A stretch of 64,000 nucleotides of DNA. Source: Ruania halotolerans (GTDB taxonomy: Bacteria > Actinomycetota > Actinomycetes > Actinomycetales > Beutenbergiaceae). Both the position numbers and the translations under genes were made by a program. Where the stretch lies: positions 1,178,001 through 1,242,000 of the forward strand of contig NZ_CP088017.1 of the NCBI RefSeq assembly GCF_021049285.1, read 5' to 3'. This document shows positions 19,436-27,067 of the stretch, in pieces. Within the stretch, counting starts at the first letter, position 1; each line of letters opens with the position of its first letter. The notes under the pieces are model-generated. The model was not told where the DNA came from. It made no database searches and saw only the letters and a program-made list of their open reading frames with translations.

Positions 19436-20242
19436 ATGGCGCGAGCGCAACTGGATGAGTGGGCACCCGACGTCGCCGAGTGGGCCCGGGCGGAGGATTT
19501 CCCCCGACCGGTGCGGTGGGGAGAGATCGAGGCGGCCATCCTTGCCCGGAAGCTCCCGCGTCTCCCGGAGGAAGCGTGGTGGGTGTCGGCGATCGGAGCC
19601 GTGGGGTGGATCGTCGTCGTGCTGCTCGCCCTGCCGACTTTCGGCTCGCCGGTGGTTGGCCTCGCGCTCGCAGCCGTGGGTAGCGCGGCCGAGGGCGGCA
19701 GTTCGGCCGAGCCTTGGTTTGTCGGAGCGCGCTTCTTCTTCGTTCTCGCCACCGGTCTCGGTGTGTCCCTCTTCGTCGATTGGTGGCAGTCCCGCCGGCG
19801 TGGGGTGTTGCAGCTCGCGAGCAGCGGGCTCACCGCTGTGGCCTCCGGCGCCGCCTTCGTGGTGGTGCAGGGTGAGGCACGGGTCGGGCTGTGGCTCCCG
19901 CTACTGATGCTCTCGGCTGCCATGGTCAGCGTCGTCGTCTTCGTCCTGGGCCTCAGCTCGACGCCGGAGGGGCGCCCGAAGAAGCGCAAGCCGCCGCGTC
20001 GTGGCCCACGGAGCGCAGCCCGGCGGGACCGGGCACTGCGGGCGCGCGAGGGCGTGCTGCAGATCCTCGTGGGGCGCGGGCTGGTGAATGCCGACCAGGA
20101 CGACCAGGTCCGCCTCCGCGAGATGCCTCTGGGGTACTGGAGCGAGCTGGACGGTGTCGACGAAGCCGAGTGGCGACGGATCCTTGAATTGCGCCACGTC
20201 GGCTGGCGCGACTTCGATGCGAGCGACTCCCACCTTCCCTAG
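19436..20242 (+). CDS. hypothetical membrane protein
   Basis: Not recognised. It has 268 residues: a soluble N terminus rich in Trp and acidic residues, four predicted membrane helices (about 48-66, 71-84 or longer, 97-112, and 121-162 as two), a very basic stretch (RPKKRKPPRRGPRSAARRDR), and an acidic C terminus. ATG 19436 lacks a good ribosome site. It separates the DUF3830 gene from the amidase and may be unrelated to the pathway around it. A tandem-repeat block follows directly after its stop. Confidence 0.6.
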   Translation: MARAQLDEWAPDVAEWARAEDFPRPVRWGEIEAAILARKLPRLPEEAWWVSAIGAVGWIVVVLLALPTFGSPVVGLALAAVGSAAEGGSSAEPWFVGARFFFVLATGLGVSLFVDWWQSRRRGVLQLASSGLTAVASGAAFVVVQGEARVGLWLPLLMLSAAMVSVVVFVLGLSSTPEGRPKKRKPPRRGPRSAARRDRALRAREGVLQILVGRGLVNADQDDQVRLREMPLGYWSELDGVDEAEWRRILELRHVGWRDFDASDSHLP

Positions 20243-20448
20243 TGGCACCACACCGCTGCAGCACCACACCACTGCAGCACCACACCACTGCGCCGAGCGC
20301 AAACTTGGGCGGCATCTAGCCGGGAAACGCCGCACACCTTTGCGCTCGCGCTGGGTGGTGGCTCGAGGGGGCTCGGTGGTGGCTCGAGGGGGCTCGGCAC
20401 TTGGCTGGGTGCGCTCGCGCTGGGTGGTCGTGTGGGGGTGACCGCGGC
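20243..20448. repeat. tandem and inverted repeats between convergent genes
   Basis: Three parts are visible. (1) Three copies of a 16-nt unit GCACCACACCactgca at 20245-20292. (2) CGAGCGCAAA (20294-20303) with its exact complement at 20339-20348. (3) Two copies of a 21-nt unit containing GGTGGCTCGAGGGGGCTC at 20354-20395, flanked by a 19-nt direct repeat TGCGCTCGCGCTGGGTGGT at 20341-20359 and 20410-20428. No gene is apparent. The position between convergent stops suits a terminator region that has expanded by slippage. Confidence 0.7.
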
Positions 20449-21819
20449 TCAGGCAGCCAGCACCTTCTCCGCGAACCTGGCCACCGCGAGCACCAGATCG
20501 TCGGAGTGCCGCGGTCCCACGATCTGCAGGCCGACCGGCAGCCCCGCGGCCGTCGTTCCGGCCGGGATGGAGATCGCCGGCTGTTGACTGAGGTTGAAGG
20601 GGTAGGTGAACGGGGTCCACTGCGGCCACCCGTCCATCCCGCTCCCGGGCGGCACATCGTGGCCCGCCTCGAACGCCGTGATCGGCATGGCCGGGGTGAT
20701 GAGCACATTGTGCGTGCGGTGGAATGCACCCATCCGGATCCCGACGTCCGCGGCCACGGCACGTGCCTGCAGGAACTCCACGGCCGTCGCGGCCAGTCCG
20801 GCGTCCCATACCTTGCCCAGTCCCGGGTCGATCCCCTCTCGCGCGCCGGGCATCGTGTTCAGCAAGGTCGCGGCCCCGGCCGCCCAGAGCAACTCGAACG
20901 CCTCGATCGGGTCGTCGAATCCGGGATCGGCCTGCGCGACGGCCAGTCCTGCCTCGTCCAGGAGCCGCACGGCACGCTCCACCACGGCAGCCACCTCGGG
21001 ATCGACATTGGCAAATCCGAGAGTCGGCGAGTACGCCACCTCGAGTCCGGTCACGTCACGCACGACCTCCCCGCGATAGGTCGAACGTGGCGGAGCCAGC
21101 GCCGTCGGATCCCGGTGATCGGGCAACGAGAGGATGTCCATCAGCAGCGCCGCATCGTCAACGGAGCGCGTCATCGGGCCGGCGTGCGCCAACGGCCCGA
21201 ACGGACTCGCCGGATAGAGCGGGATCCGGCCATGGGTGGGCTTGAAGCCGACGATCCCGCAGAACGAGGCCGGAATGCGGACCGACCCTCCGCCGTCGGT
21301 GCCCACCGAGACCGGCCCCATCCCGGCGCCGACGGCCGCGGCGCTACCACCTGACGACCCGCCGGCGGTGAGCCGGGAGTCCACCGGGTTCCGCGTGATC
21401 CCGAAGGCAGGGCTGTCTGTGGTGGCCTTCCAGGCGAGCTCCGGGGTGGTGGTCTTCCCGAGAAAGACCATGCCATCCTCGCGCAGCCGGGCGGCTACCG
21501 GGGAGTCCACCTCCCACGGTTGATCGGGCGTGATCGCCGCCGAACCGCGCCGGGTGGGCCAGCCGTCGGTGAGGAAGATGTCCTTGATCGAGATCGGGAC
21601 GCCGTCCAGCAGTCCCTTGACGTGCCCGGAGTGCCACCGGTCCTCGGACTCGCGAGCCATCGCGAGTGCGCGCTCGCCGTCCACCAGGCAATACGCGTTC
21701 AACTCGGAGTTCCGCTCCTCGATGGCCTCGAGCGCCGCGGTGGTCACCTCCACGGGGCTCAGTTCGCCTGCCCCGTAGGCGGTCACGATCTCGACGGCGG
21801 TCATCTCGTTCGGGTTCAC
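20449..21819 (-). CDS. amidase (amidase signature family)
   Basis: A 456-residue amide hydrolase with the Ser-cisSer-Lys triad: lysine in ISIKDIFLTDGWPTRRG, the serine loop TAGGSSGGSAAAVGAG, and the nucleophile region SVGTDGGGSVRIPASFCG. Length and the absence of a signal peptide fit cytoplasmic amidases acting on small amides, N-acyl or carbamoyl compounds; it lacks the GatB partner. Its ATG overlaps the stop of the upstream dehydrogenase by 4 nt, so the two are translationally coupled and driven by the promoter near 22,803. Substrate unknown. Confidence 0.88.
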   Translation of the reverse strand: MNPNEMTAVEIVTAYGAGELSPVEVTTAALEAIEERNSELNAYCLVDGERALAMARESEDRWHSGHVKGLLDGVPISIKDIFLTDGWPTRRGSAAITPDQPWEVDSPVAARLREDGMVFLGKTTTPELAWKATTDSPAFGITRNPVDSRLTAGGSSGGSAAAVGAGMGPVSVGTDGGGSVRIPASFCGIVGFKPTHGRIPLYPASPFGPLAHAGPMTRSVDDAALLMDILSLPDHRDPTALAPPRSTYRGEVVRDVTGLEVAYSPTLGFANVDPEVAAVVERAVRLLDEAGLAVAQADPGFDDPIEAFELLWAAGAATLLNTMPGAREGIDPGLGKVWDAGLAATAVEFLQARAVAADVGIRMGAFHRTHNVLITPAMPITAFEAGHDVPPGSGMDGWPQWTPFTYPFNLSQQPAISIPAGTTAAGLPVGLQIVGPRHSDDLVLAVARFAEKVLAA

Positions 21820-22796
21820 CGTTGGCTCCTTGAGGTGGGGACGTAGCCCAGCTGGGTGTCGACGACGTTATGGAGATCACGACCATCGCGCCACCGGGTG
21901 AGGTTCTCGGCGAACAGTCGATCGAGCTCCTCTCGCCAGCCTTGCACGTCCCCGGACTGGTGGGCGGTCACAGTGACGCCGGCCATCGTCCACAACGGAT
22001 GCTCGGCGGGCAGCGGTTCGGGGTCGGTCACATCCAGGACAGCACCGGCGATATCGCCTCGCGTCAGGGCGTGCACCAGATCCTCGGTGCGCACCAGCTC
22101 ACCGCGCCCGACGTTGATCAGCCGCGCGTCGGAGCGCATCGCGCCGAACGCGGCGGCGTCGAACATCCCTCGCGTGGTGGGAGTGAGCGGAGCCACCGCG
22201 ACCACCCAGTCCGCGTGCCCCAGTGCACCGTTGAGATCATCGGTGACGGTGCCGAAGTCCGGATCGTCGGTGATCACGCGCCGCCCCGCGCCGCTGACCT
22301 GCATGCCGACAGCCCGAAGTAACCGGGCAATGGCACGTCCGATCGCACCGGTGCCCACCACGAGCGCCGTGCTGCCCGCCACCCGGGCGGACTCTCGGTG
22401 CCGCCACGTGCGCCGGTCCTGATCGGCCCAGCAGGAACGGAAGTCCTTGGCCTCGGCGATGATCTGGCCGAGGACGTACTCGGCGATCGCATCATCGAAG
22501 ACCCCGCGCGAGTTCGTGACGGCCACCTCACTGGAGACGAGGTCGTCGAAGAGCACCGGGTCTACGCCTGCGGCGGCCACATGCACCCAGCGCAAGGCGT
22601 CAGCAGCAGGCCATGCGCGGGGGAGTGCCCGGCTGAGGAAGTGGTGCAGGTAGAGCACCTCTGCCCCGGGGAGTTCCTCGGCCAGGTGAGCCTCGTCGGT
22701 GAAGCGCAGGGGCACCCGGGCAGCCAACTCCTCCAGGGCGGGGGATGCGGGCGGGGCGCCCTCATGAAGCACGAGGACGTCGGTGGGATCTGGCAC
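21816..22796 (-). CDS. D-isomer specific 2-hydroxyacid dehydrogenase
   Basis: A 326-residue NAD(P)-dependent enzyme. The Rossmann motif VVGTGAIGRAIARLLRAVGM and the catalytic set are present: Arg in INVGRGELVRTEDL, Glu in DVTDPEPLPAEHPLW and His in VTVTAHQSGD. GTG 22796 is chosen because a -35 TTGACA, a 17-nt spacer and a -10 TACGTT end 6 nt upstream of it, predicting a leaderless message; the longer open frame upstream crosses that promoter. It heads the dehydrogenase-amidase operon, opposite the racemase operon. It could reduce a 2-oxoacid or oxidise a D-hydroxyacid from the pathway. Confidence 0.87.
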   Translation of the reverse strand: MPDPTDVLVLHEGAPPASPALEELAARVPLRFTDEAHLAEELPGAEVLYLHHFLSRALPRAWPAADALRWVHVAAAGVDPVLFDDLVSSEVAVTNSRGVFDDAIAEYVLGQIIAEAKDFRSCWADQDRRTWRHRESARVAGSTALVVGTGAIGRAIARLLRAVGMQVSGAGRRVITDDPDFGTVTDDLNGALGHADWVVAVAPLTPTTRGMFDAAAFGAMRSDARLINVGRGELVRTEDLVHALTRGDIAGAVLDVTDPEPLPAEHPLWTMAGVTVTAHQSGDVQGWREELDRLFAENLTRWRDGRDLHNVVDTQLGYVPTSRSQR

Positions 22797-22797
22797 A

Positions 22798-22840
22798 TTG
22801 ACAACGTATGAGCGGGTCGTACTATTGTCAACAATCCGAC
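22798..22840. promoter_or_regulatory. interlocked divergent promoters with FadR-type operator
   Basis: Plus strand: -35 TTGACA (22798-22803), 16-nt spacer, -10 TACTAT (22820-22825) for the racemase operon. Minus strand: -35 TTGACA (22831-22826), 17-nt spacer, -10 TACGTT (22808-22803) for the dehydrogenase. The dyad ATTGT-CA-ACAAT (22824-22835) overlaps the minus -35 and the plus -10/start point, so one bound dimer would shut both. The motif extends as CCGAC to 22840 like the gabD/gabT site. Confidence 0.75.
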
Positions 22841-22872
22841 TCCCGGGGCCCGAATGTGAAAGAGGTGCGGTA

Positions 22873-23787
22873 TTGGAACTGCACGGTGCCGAGTTCGATG
22901 GGCCGCTCGCCCAGCGTGGGATCGGAATCATCGCGCCCTTCGACCTGGCGCTGGAACGGGAACTGTGGCGCTGGTGCCCGCTTGAGGTGAGCCTGCACCT
23001 GGCCCGTACCCCCTTCGAGCCAGTTCCGGTGAGCCTGGAGATGGCGGCACTGGTCTCCGATCCTGAGCACCTCAAACGAGCCACGCGGGATGTGCTGGGG
23101 GTGGAGCCCGAGGTGGTCGCCTACCTGTGTAACTCAGGCAGCTTCATCAACGGTCTCGCGTACGAGCGCAGCCTGTGCGAGGCGATCGAAGAGGCGGGCG
23201 CACCCTCGGCGCTGACCACCTCCGGTGCGTTGGTGGAGGCGGTACGCGCCCTTGGCTTGCGCAAGATCAGCGTGATCACGCCATATGACGAGCCGCTCAC
23301 GCTCCGGCTGCACGCGTTCTTGGCCGAACTCGGTGTGGAGGTGGTCCGCTCCAACCACCTCGGCCTCGGCGGCGGTATCTGGAAGGTGAACTACCGCACC
23401 GTGGCCGAGCGGATCATGGAGGCGGACGCCCCGGATGCCGAGGCAGTCTTCGTCTCATGTACGAACCTGCCCACCTATGACGTGGTCGAACCCCTCGAAC
23501 GGGCGCTCGGCAAGCCGGTCCTCACCGCAAACCAGCTCACCATGTGGGCCTGCCTGGCCCGGATGGGGCTGCCCATGATGGGCCCTGGGCGGTGGCTCCA
23601 CTCGGTCTTCGGTGATCCGCCCGAGGACGTCCCCGCCCCGCCAGACGAGGGCCCCCTCGCGTCCGCGTCGGCTGAACCACTGCCCGCAGCGTCATCGCCC
23701 GACGCAGCATTCCCGCCGCCACGTCCCCGTACGGAGATCGGCGTATCCGTTTCAGCCACCTCACCTGTTCAGGACCATCGCCAGTGA
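22873..23787 (+). CDS. Asp/Glu racemase superfamily protein A (maleate isomerase/AMDase-like)
   Basis: About 304 residues. Both superfamily cysteines are present: C86 in YLCNSGSFING and C196 in VSCTNLPTYD, so racemase, cis-trans isomerase or decarboxylase chemistry on a small diacid or amino acid is plausible. VLTANQLTMW near residue 220 is typical of the maleate isomerase/arylmalonate decarboxylase branch. The open frame continues upstream through the promoter and operator, so the start must be later; TTG 22873 with AGAGG 7 nt upstream is the best candidate. The last 70 residues are a Pro/Ala/Ser-rich tail. GTGA overlap couples it to protein B. Confidence 0.8.
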   Translation: MELHGAEFDGPLAQRGIGIIAPFDLALERELWRWCPLEVSLHLARTPFEPVPVSLEMAALVSDPEHLKRATRDVLGVEPEVVAYLCNSGSFINGLAYERSLCEAIEEAGAPSALTTSGALVEAVRALGLRKISVITPYDEPLTLRLHAFLAELGVEVVRSNHLGLGGGIWKVNYRTVAERIMEADAPDAEAVFVSCTNLPTYDVVEPLERALGKPVLTANQLTMWACLARMGLPMMGPGRWLHSVFGDPPEDVPAPPDEGPLASASAEPLPAASSPDAAFPPPRPRTEIGVSVSATSPVQDHRQ

Positions 23788-24521
23788 CTGCATCAGCAAC
23801 GACCGAGACGACCATCGGGTTCATCTACCCCGACCACGCCGCTGAAGATGATTACCCGTACGCGGCCGAGCTGCTCCGCCCTGTTGAGCACGTGCGCCTT
23901 GAGGTCACCCACATCTACGGCACAGACCTGCACGCCGTTCCCGAGCTTCTCGATCTCGGCAGCCCGGAACGACTCGCCGCCGGCGCGGCCCAGCTCGCTC
24001 CGGCCAGCCCGGACGCCGTGGTGTGGGCGTGCACGTCCGGCAGTTTCGTGTACGGCCCCGACGGCGCCCGCGAGCAGGTGCGTCAGCTCGCCTCGGTTGC
24101 CGGTGTCCCGGCATCCAGCACCAGTTTCGCCTTCGTGCACGCGGCACAGGCGCTGGGCCTGGAGCGTGTGGCCGTCGCGGCGAGCTATCCGCAGGATGTG
24201 GCCGGCCTCTTCGCAGACTTCCTCGGGGCGGCAGGGATTGAGGTGCTCGAGATCAGGGGTGCCGGGATCGACACAGCGGCCGAGGTGGGCACGCTGGAGC
24301 AGGAGGCCGTGCTCGATCTCGCCGCCGCGAATGACCATCCCGATGCGCAGGCACTTCTCATCCCTGACACGGCGATGCACACCCTGCGCTGGCTCGGCGC
24401 ACTCGAGGACCGAATCGGCAAGCCCGTGCTGACCGCGAACCAGGTGACGATCTGGGAGGGACTGCGGCTACTCGGCCAGCGAGTCACGCACCCGGCACTG
24501 GGCACCCTGTTCGGAGCGTGA
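23784..24521 (+). CDS. Asp/Glu racemase superfamily protein B, second Cys replaced
   Basis: A 245-residue paralogue of protein A in the same operon. C83 in WACTSGSFVYG matches the first cysteine, but the equivalent of the second is Asp195 in LLIPDTAMHT, while the next block (GKPVLTANQVTIWEGL) aligns well. One-cysteine members exist (arylmalonate decarboxylases), although those keep the other cysteine, so the activity is uncertain. It may form a hetero-oligomer with protein A or catalyse a different step. GTG start overlaps the upstream stop; the GntR gene follows after 4 nt. Confidence 0.8.
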   Translation: MTASATTETTIGFIYPDHAAEDDYPYAAELLRPVEHVRLEVTHIYGTDLHAVPELLDLGSPERLAAGAAQLAPASPDAVVWACTSGSFVYGPDGAREQVRQLASVAGVPASSTSFAFVHAAQALGLERVAVAASYPQDVAGLFADFLGAAGIEVLEIRGAGIDTAAEVGTLEQEAVLDLAAANDHPDAQALLIPDTAMHTLRWLGALEDRIGKPVLTANQVTIWEGLRLLGQRVTHPALGTLFGA

Positions 24522-24525
24522 GGAC

Positions 24526-25185
24526 GTGCTTCCCGACCCGTCGCCCGCGCACCGGCTGTCCACGGCCGAGCTGATCGCCGAGCAACTCCGAAGTGCGATC
24601 ATGACCGGCACACTCACCCCGGGCGAACAGCTCGGTGAGGCGGACATCGCCACGCGTTTCGAGGTCTCGCGTGGCCCCGTGCGTGAAGCCCTGCAACGTC
24701 TGGTCTCCGAGGGGATCGCACACAGTGTGCGACACCGCGGCATCTTCGTGCCCGAACTCGACCTGGCCGACATGATCGATGTCTACCGCTCCCGGGCGGT
24801 GATCGAACGAGGTGCCGGGCGGATCATCCTGGAGAGCGATCGAGAGGGTGCATGGCGCGTGCTGGGCGCACCGCTGCAGGCCATGACGCGAGCAGCTGAA
24901 CGGGGCGATCCGACGGGCGTATCGAACGCCGACCAAGCGTTTCACGAGGCGTTCGTGGAGGCCGCCGGCAGCCCCCGCCTGATCCGGGCACTGCGCACTC
25001 TTCTGGTGGAGACCCGGATCTGCCTCGGTGAGTTGCAGACCACCTATCCGGACCTGGGCGAACAGGTGCGCGAGCATGAGGAATGGCGCGAGGCCCTGCG
25101 TACCGGTACGCCCGAAGAACTGGACGCCGTCATCGACGCGCACCTCATCGATGCCGTGCAGCGACTCGAGGGCAAGTTGGCCTGA
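24526..25185 (+). CDS. GntR family regulator, FadR/FCD subgroup
   Basis: A 219-residue repressor-type protein. The N-terminal winged helix shows LIAEQLRSAIMTGTLTPGEQ and VSRGPVREALQRLVSEG; the helical FCD ligand domain contains the metal-binding-type pattern DQAFHEAFVEAAGSPRL with later His residues (REHEEW, DAHLIDA). It is the last gene of the racemase operon, 4 nt after protein B. The dyad ATTGTnnACAAT at two divergent promoters nearby is its most likely operator, giving autoregulation and control of gabD/gabT. The effector is probably a pathway carboxylate. Confidence 0.9.
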   Translation: MLPDPSPAHRLSTAELIAEQLRSAIMTGTLTPGEQLGEADIATRFEVSRGPVREALQRLVSEGIAHSVRHRGIFVPELDLADMIDVYRSRAVIERGAGRIILESDREGAWRVLGAPLQAMTRAAERGDPTGVSNADQAFHEAFVEAAGSPRLIRALRTLLVETRICLGELQTTYPDLGEQVREHEEWREALRTGTPEELDAVIDAHLIDAVQRLEGKLA

Positions 25186-25221
25186 CGCTCGTGACGGGCT
25201 CGACCGACTACCCTCGGCGGT

Positions 25222-26235
25222 GTGAGCGAGCGCAGTGATCCGGACCTCTCGACGCTCCGGCGTCACGAAGAGCGTCTGCTCGGCGGCCCCGGGGCGCTGA
25301 CTGTTGCCGAGTTCGCCGCTGCTGCCGAGGTGCCCGACCACCTGGTGCGCACCTATTGGCGGGCCCTGGGCTTCGCCGACGTGCCGGCCGACGAACGGCA
25401 ATTCACGCAAGCTGACGTGACGGCGCTTCGTGCGCTGGTGGACGTCGTCACCGACGGCGGCATGAGCCTGACGACAGCCCAAGACCTGGTGCGTGCACTG
25501 GGGCACTCGATGGACAGACTCGTGCTGTGGCAGGTGGAGGCGCTCGTGCAGGACGCGTCCACGCGGTACGAACTGGATGACGTCAGTGCCCGTCTGGTGG
25601 TACTGGACCGGCTCGTCGAACTCAGCCCCTTGCTGCGTGAGCAACTCGATTACGCGTGGCGCCGCCAGCTGGCGGCCCTGCTGGGCCGGATCGACAAGGA
25701 CGTCTCCCAACTGGGAAACGAGACCCCGGACCCGGGGCAGCTTCCCCTTGAACGCGCCGTCGGCTTCATCGACATCGTCGCCTACACCACGCGTGCGGCC
25801 GATCTGGACCCGGCCGCCCTGGCCACGCTCGTGCAGGACTTCGAGACCGCAGCGCGGGATGTGGTCGCACAGACCGGTGGCCGAGTGGTCAAGACCATCG
25901 GTGACGCGGTCCTGTTCGTGGCCGACGATCTGATCACCGGCGTACGCGTGGCCACCGAACTGGTCACCACGATGGACGCTCGCGATCTGCCGGTTCGAGG
26001 ATCGGTGGTGTGGGGCCGGGTGCTCTCCCGGTCCGGGGACATCTTCGGGCCCGTGGTCAATCTGGCATCCAGGCTGACCGATATCGCCGGCCCTGGCACA
26101 GTCCTGATGGACGACGTCTCCGCAGCCCTGCTTGAGGGCGGCCCAGGTGCACGGGAGTTCACGCTGGAAACCGTGGACCGCCGGTCTGTTCCTGGTCTGG
26201 GGGAAGTGCACCCGGTGATGGTCTCGCGCGCCTGA
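25222..26235 (+). CDS. adenylate/guanylate cyclase domain protein
   Basis: A 337-residue soluble class III nucleotide cyclase. The N-terminal half is helical, with an early segment (LTVAEFAAAAEVPDHLVRTY) like a MerR-type or regulatory helix bundle. The cyclase domain starts near residue 175: metal Asp in VGFIDIVAYTT, second Asp in KTIGDAVLFVA, and the transition-state region DIFGPVVNLASRL. Arrangement resembles mycobacterial Rv2212-type cyclases, so cAMP is the likely product. GTG 25222 lies 36 nt after the GntR stop; linked function is possible but not shown. Confidence 0.85.
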   Translation: MSERSDPDLSTLRRHEERLLGGPGALTVAEFAAAAEVPDHLVRTYWRALGFADVPADERQFTQADVTALRALVDVVTDGGMSLTTAQDLVRALGHSMDRLVLWQVEALVQDASTRYELDDVSARLVVLDRLVELSPLLREQLDYAWRRQLAALLGRIDKDVSQLGNETPDPGQLPLERAVGFIDIVAYTTRAADLDPAALATLVQDFETAARDVVAQTGGRVVKTIGDAVLFVADDLITGVRVATELVTTMDARDLPVRGSVVWGRVLSRSGDIFGPVVNLASRLTDIAGPGTVLMDDVSAALLEGGPGAREFTLETVDRRSVPGLGEVHPVMVSRA

Positions 26236-26334
26236 ATCGGGGCGAGGGCGGGGCCGGGGGCTCGGGTAGTGGACGCATCGACGTGCTGCGACGTGCGGGC
26301 GGGTGAATCTGGCACCCATGACTCCACCTGGCAT

Positions 26335-26340
26335 TAGCAT
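26335..26340 (+). promoter_or_regulatory. -10 box of the response regulator, leaderless start
   Basis: TAGCAT is followed by 6 nt and the GTG start of the response regulator. No convincing -35 element is present, which may mean activator dependence, perhaps by the regulator itself. Confidence 0.45.
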
Positions 26341-26346
26341 GGCACT

Positions 26347-27030
26347 GTGACCCGAGTTCTATTAGCAGAAGATGACCCGGCCATTGCCGAGCCGCTGGCG
26401 CGGGCGTTGACGCGCGAGGGGTATGACGTGTCGGTGCACGGCACCGGACGCGGGGCGATCGATGAGGCGACCCATGCGGACCTGTTCGTGCTCGATCTCG
26501 GACTTCCGGATATGGATGGCCTCGATGTGGCGCGGTGGATCCGCAACCAAGGCCTGACCACGCCGATCCTGGTGCTCACAGCGCGCGCCGATGAGGTGGA
26601 TCTCGTGGTGGGCCTGGACGCCGGAGCCGATGACTACGTGACGAAGCCGTTTCGCCTCGCTGAACTGCTCGCGCGGGTGCGGGCACTCTTGCGGCGTGCC
26701 GGTTCGGAAGGCGGCGATGAGGAGGAGATCTCCGCACAGGATGTGCGCGTGGAGGTGGCGGCGCACCGAGCCTTCCAGGGGGAGCGCGAGCTCCAGCTCA
26801 CCGCGAAGGAGTTCGAATTGCTACGGGTCCTGGTCCGCGAGGCCGGGTCGGTGGTCTCGCGGGAGACGCTGATGCGTGAAGTGTGGGCCTCGGATCCGAA
26901 TGGGTCCACGAAGACCCTGGACATGCACGTGTCCTGGTTGCGTCGCAAGCTCGGTGACGATGCGAACGCGCCGCGGTACATCGCGACCGTACGCGGCATG
27001 GGGTTCCGGTTCGAGGGCGGGGTGAACTGA
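26347..27030 (+). CDS. OmpR/PhoB family response regulator
   Basis: A 227-residue two-component regulator. Receiver: acidic pair D9/D10 in LLAEDDPAI, phospho-acceptor D50 in FVLDLGLPDMDG, Thr in LTARADEVD and Lys in YVTKPFRLAEL. C-terminal winged helix: ELQLTAKEFELLRVLVREAG through TVRGMGFRFEGG. It is followed immediately by its sensor kinase. The regulated genes are unknown; nothing nearby shows a matching repeated operator. Confidence 0.93.
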   Translation: MTRVLLAEDDPAIAEPLARALTREGYDVSVHGTGRGAIDEATHADLFVLDLGLPDMDGLDVARWIRNQGLTTPILVLTARADEVDLVVGLDAGADDYVTKPFRLAELLARVRALLRRAGSEGGDEEEISAQDVRVEVAAHRAFQGERELQLTAKEFELLRVLVREAGSVVSRETLMREVWASDPNGSTKTLDMHVSWLRRKLGDDANAPRYIATVRGMGFRFEGGVN

Positions 27031-27067
27031 CCTGCGCAGACGCGTCCTGACGGCCACCATCGCGGCT

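Noticed and set aside
20245-20395. CRISPR-like array
   Set aside because: Units are contiguous tandem copies without spacers, and no cas gene is present.
15858-25185. Ectoine catabolism cluster
   Set aside because: Has a transaminase, a semialdehyde dehydrogenase and racemase-like proteins, but no ectoine hydrolase (EutD), deacetylase (EutE) or cyclodeaminase genes.
24484-26340. 618-codon minus-strand open frame opposite the GntR and cyclase genes
   Set aside because: Shadow frame; both plus-strand genes have clear families.
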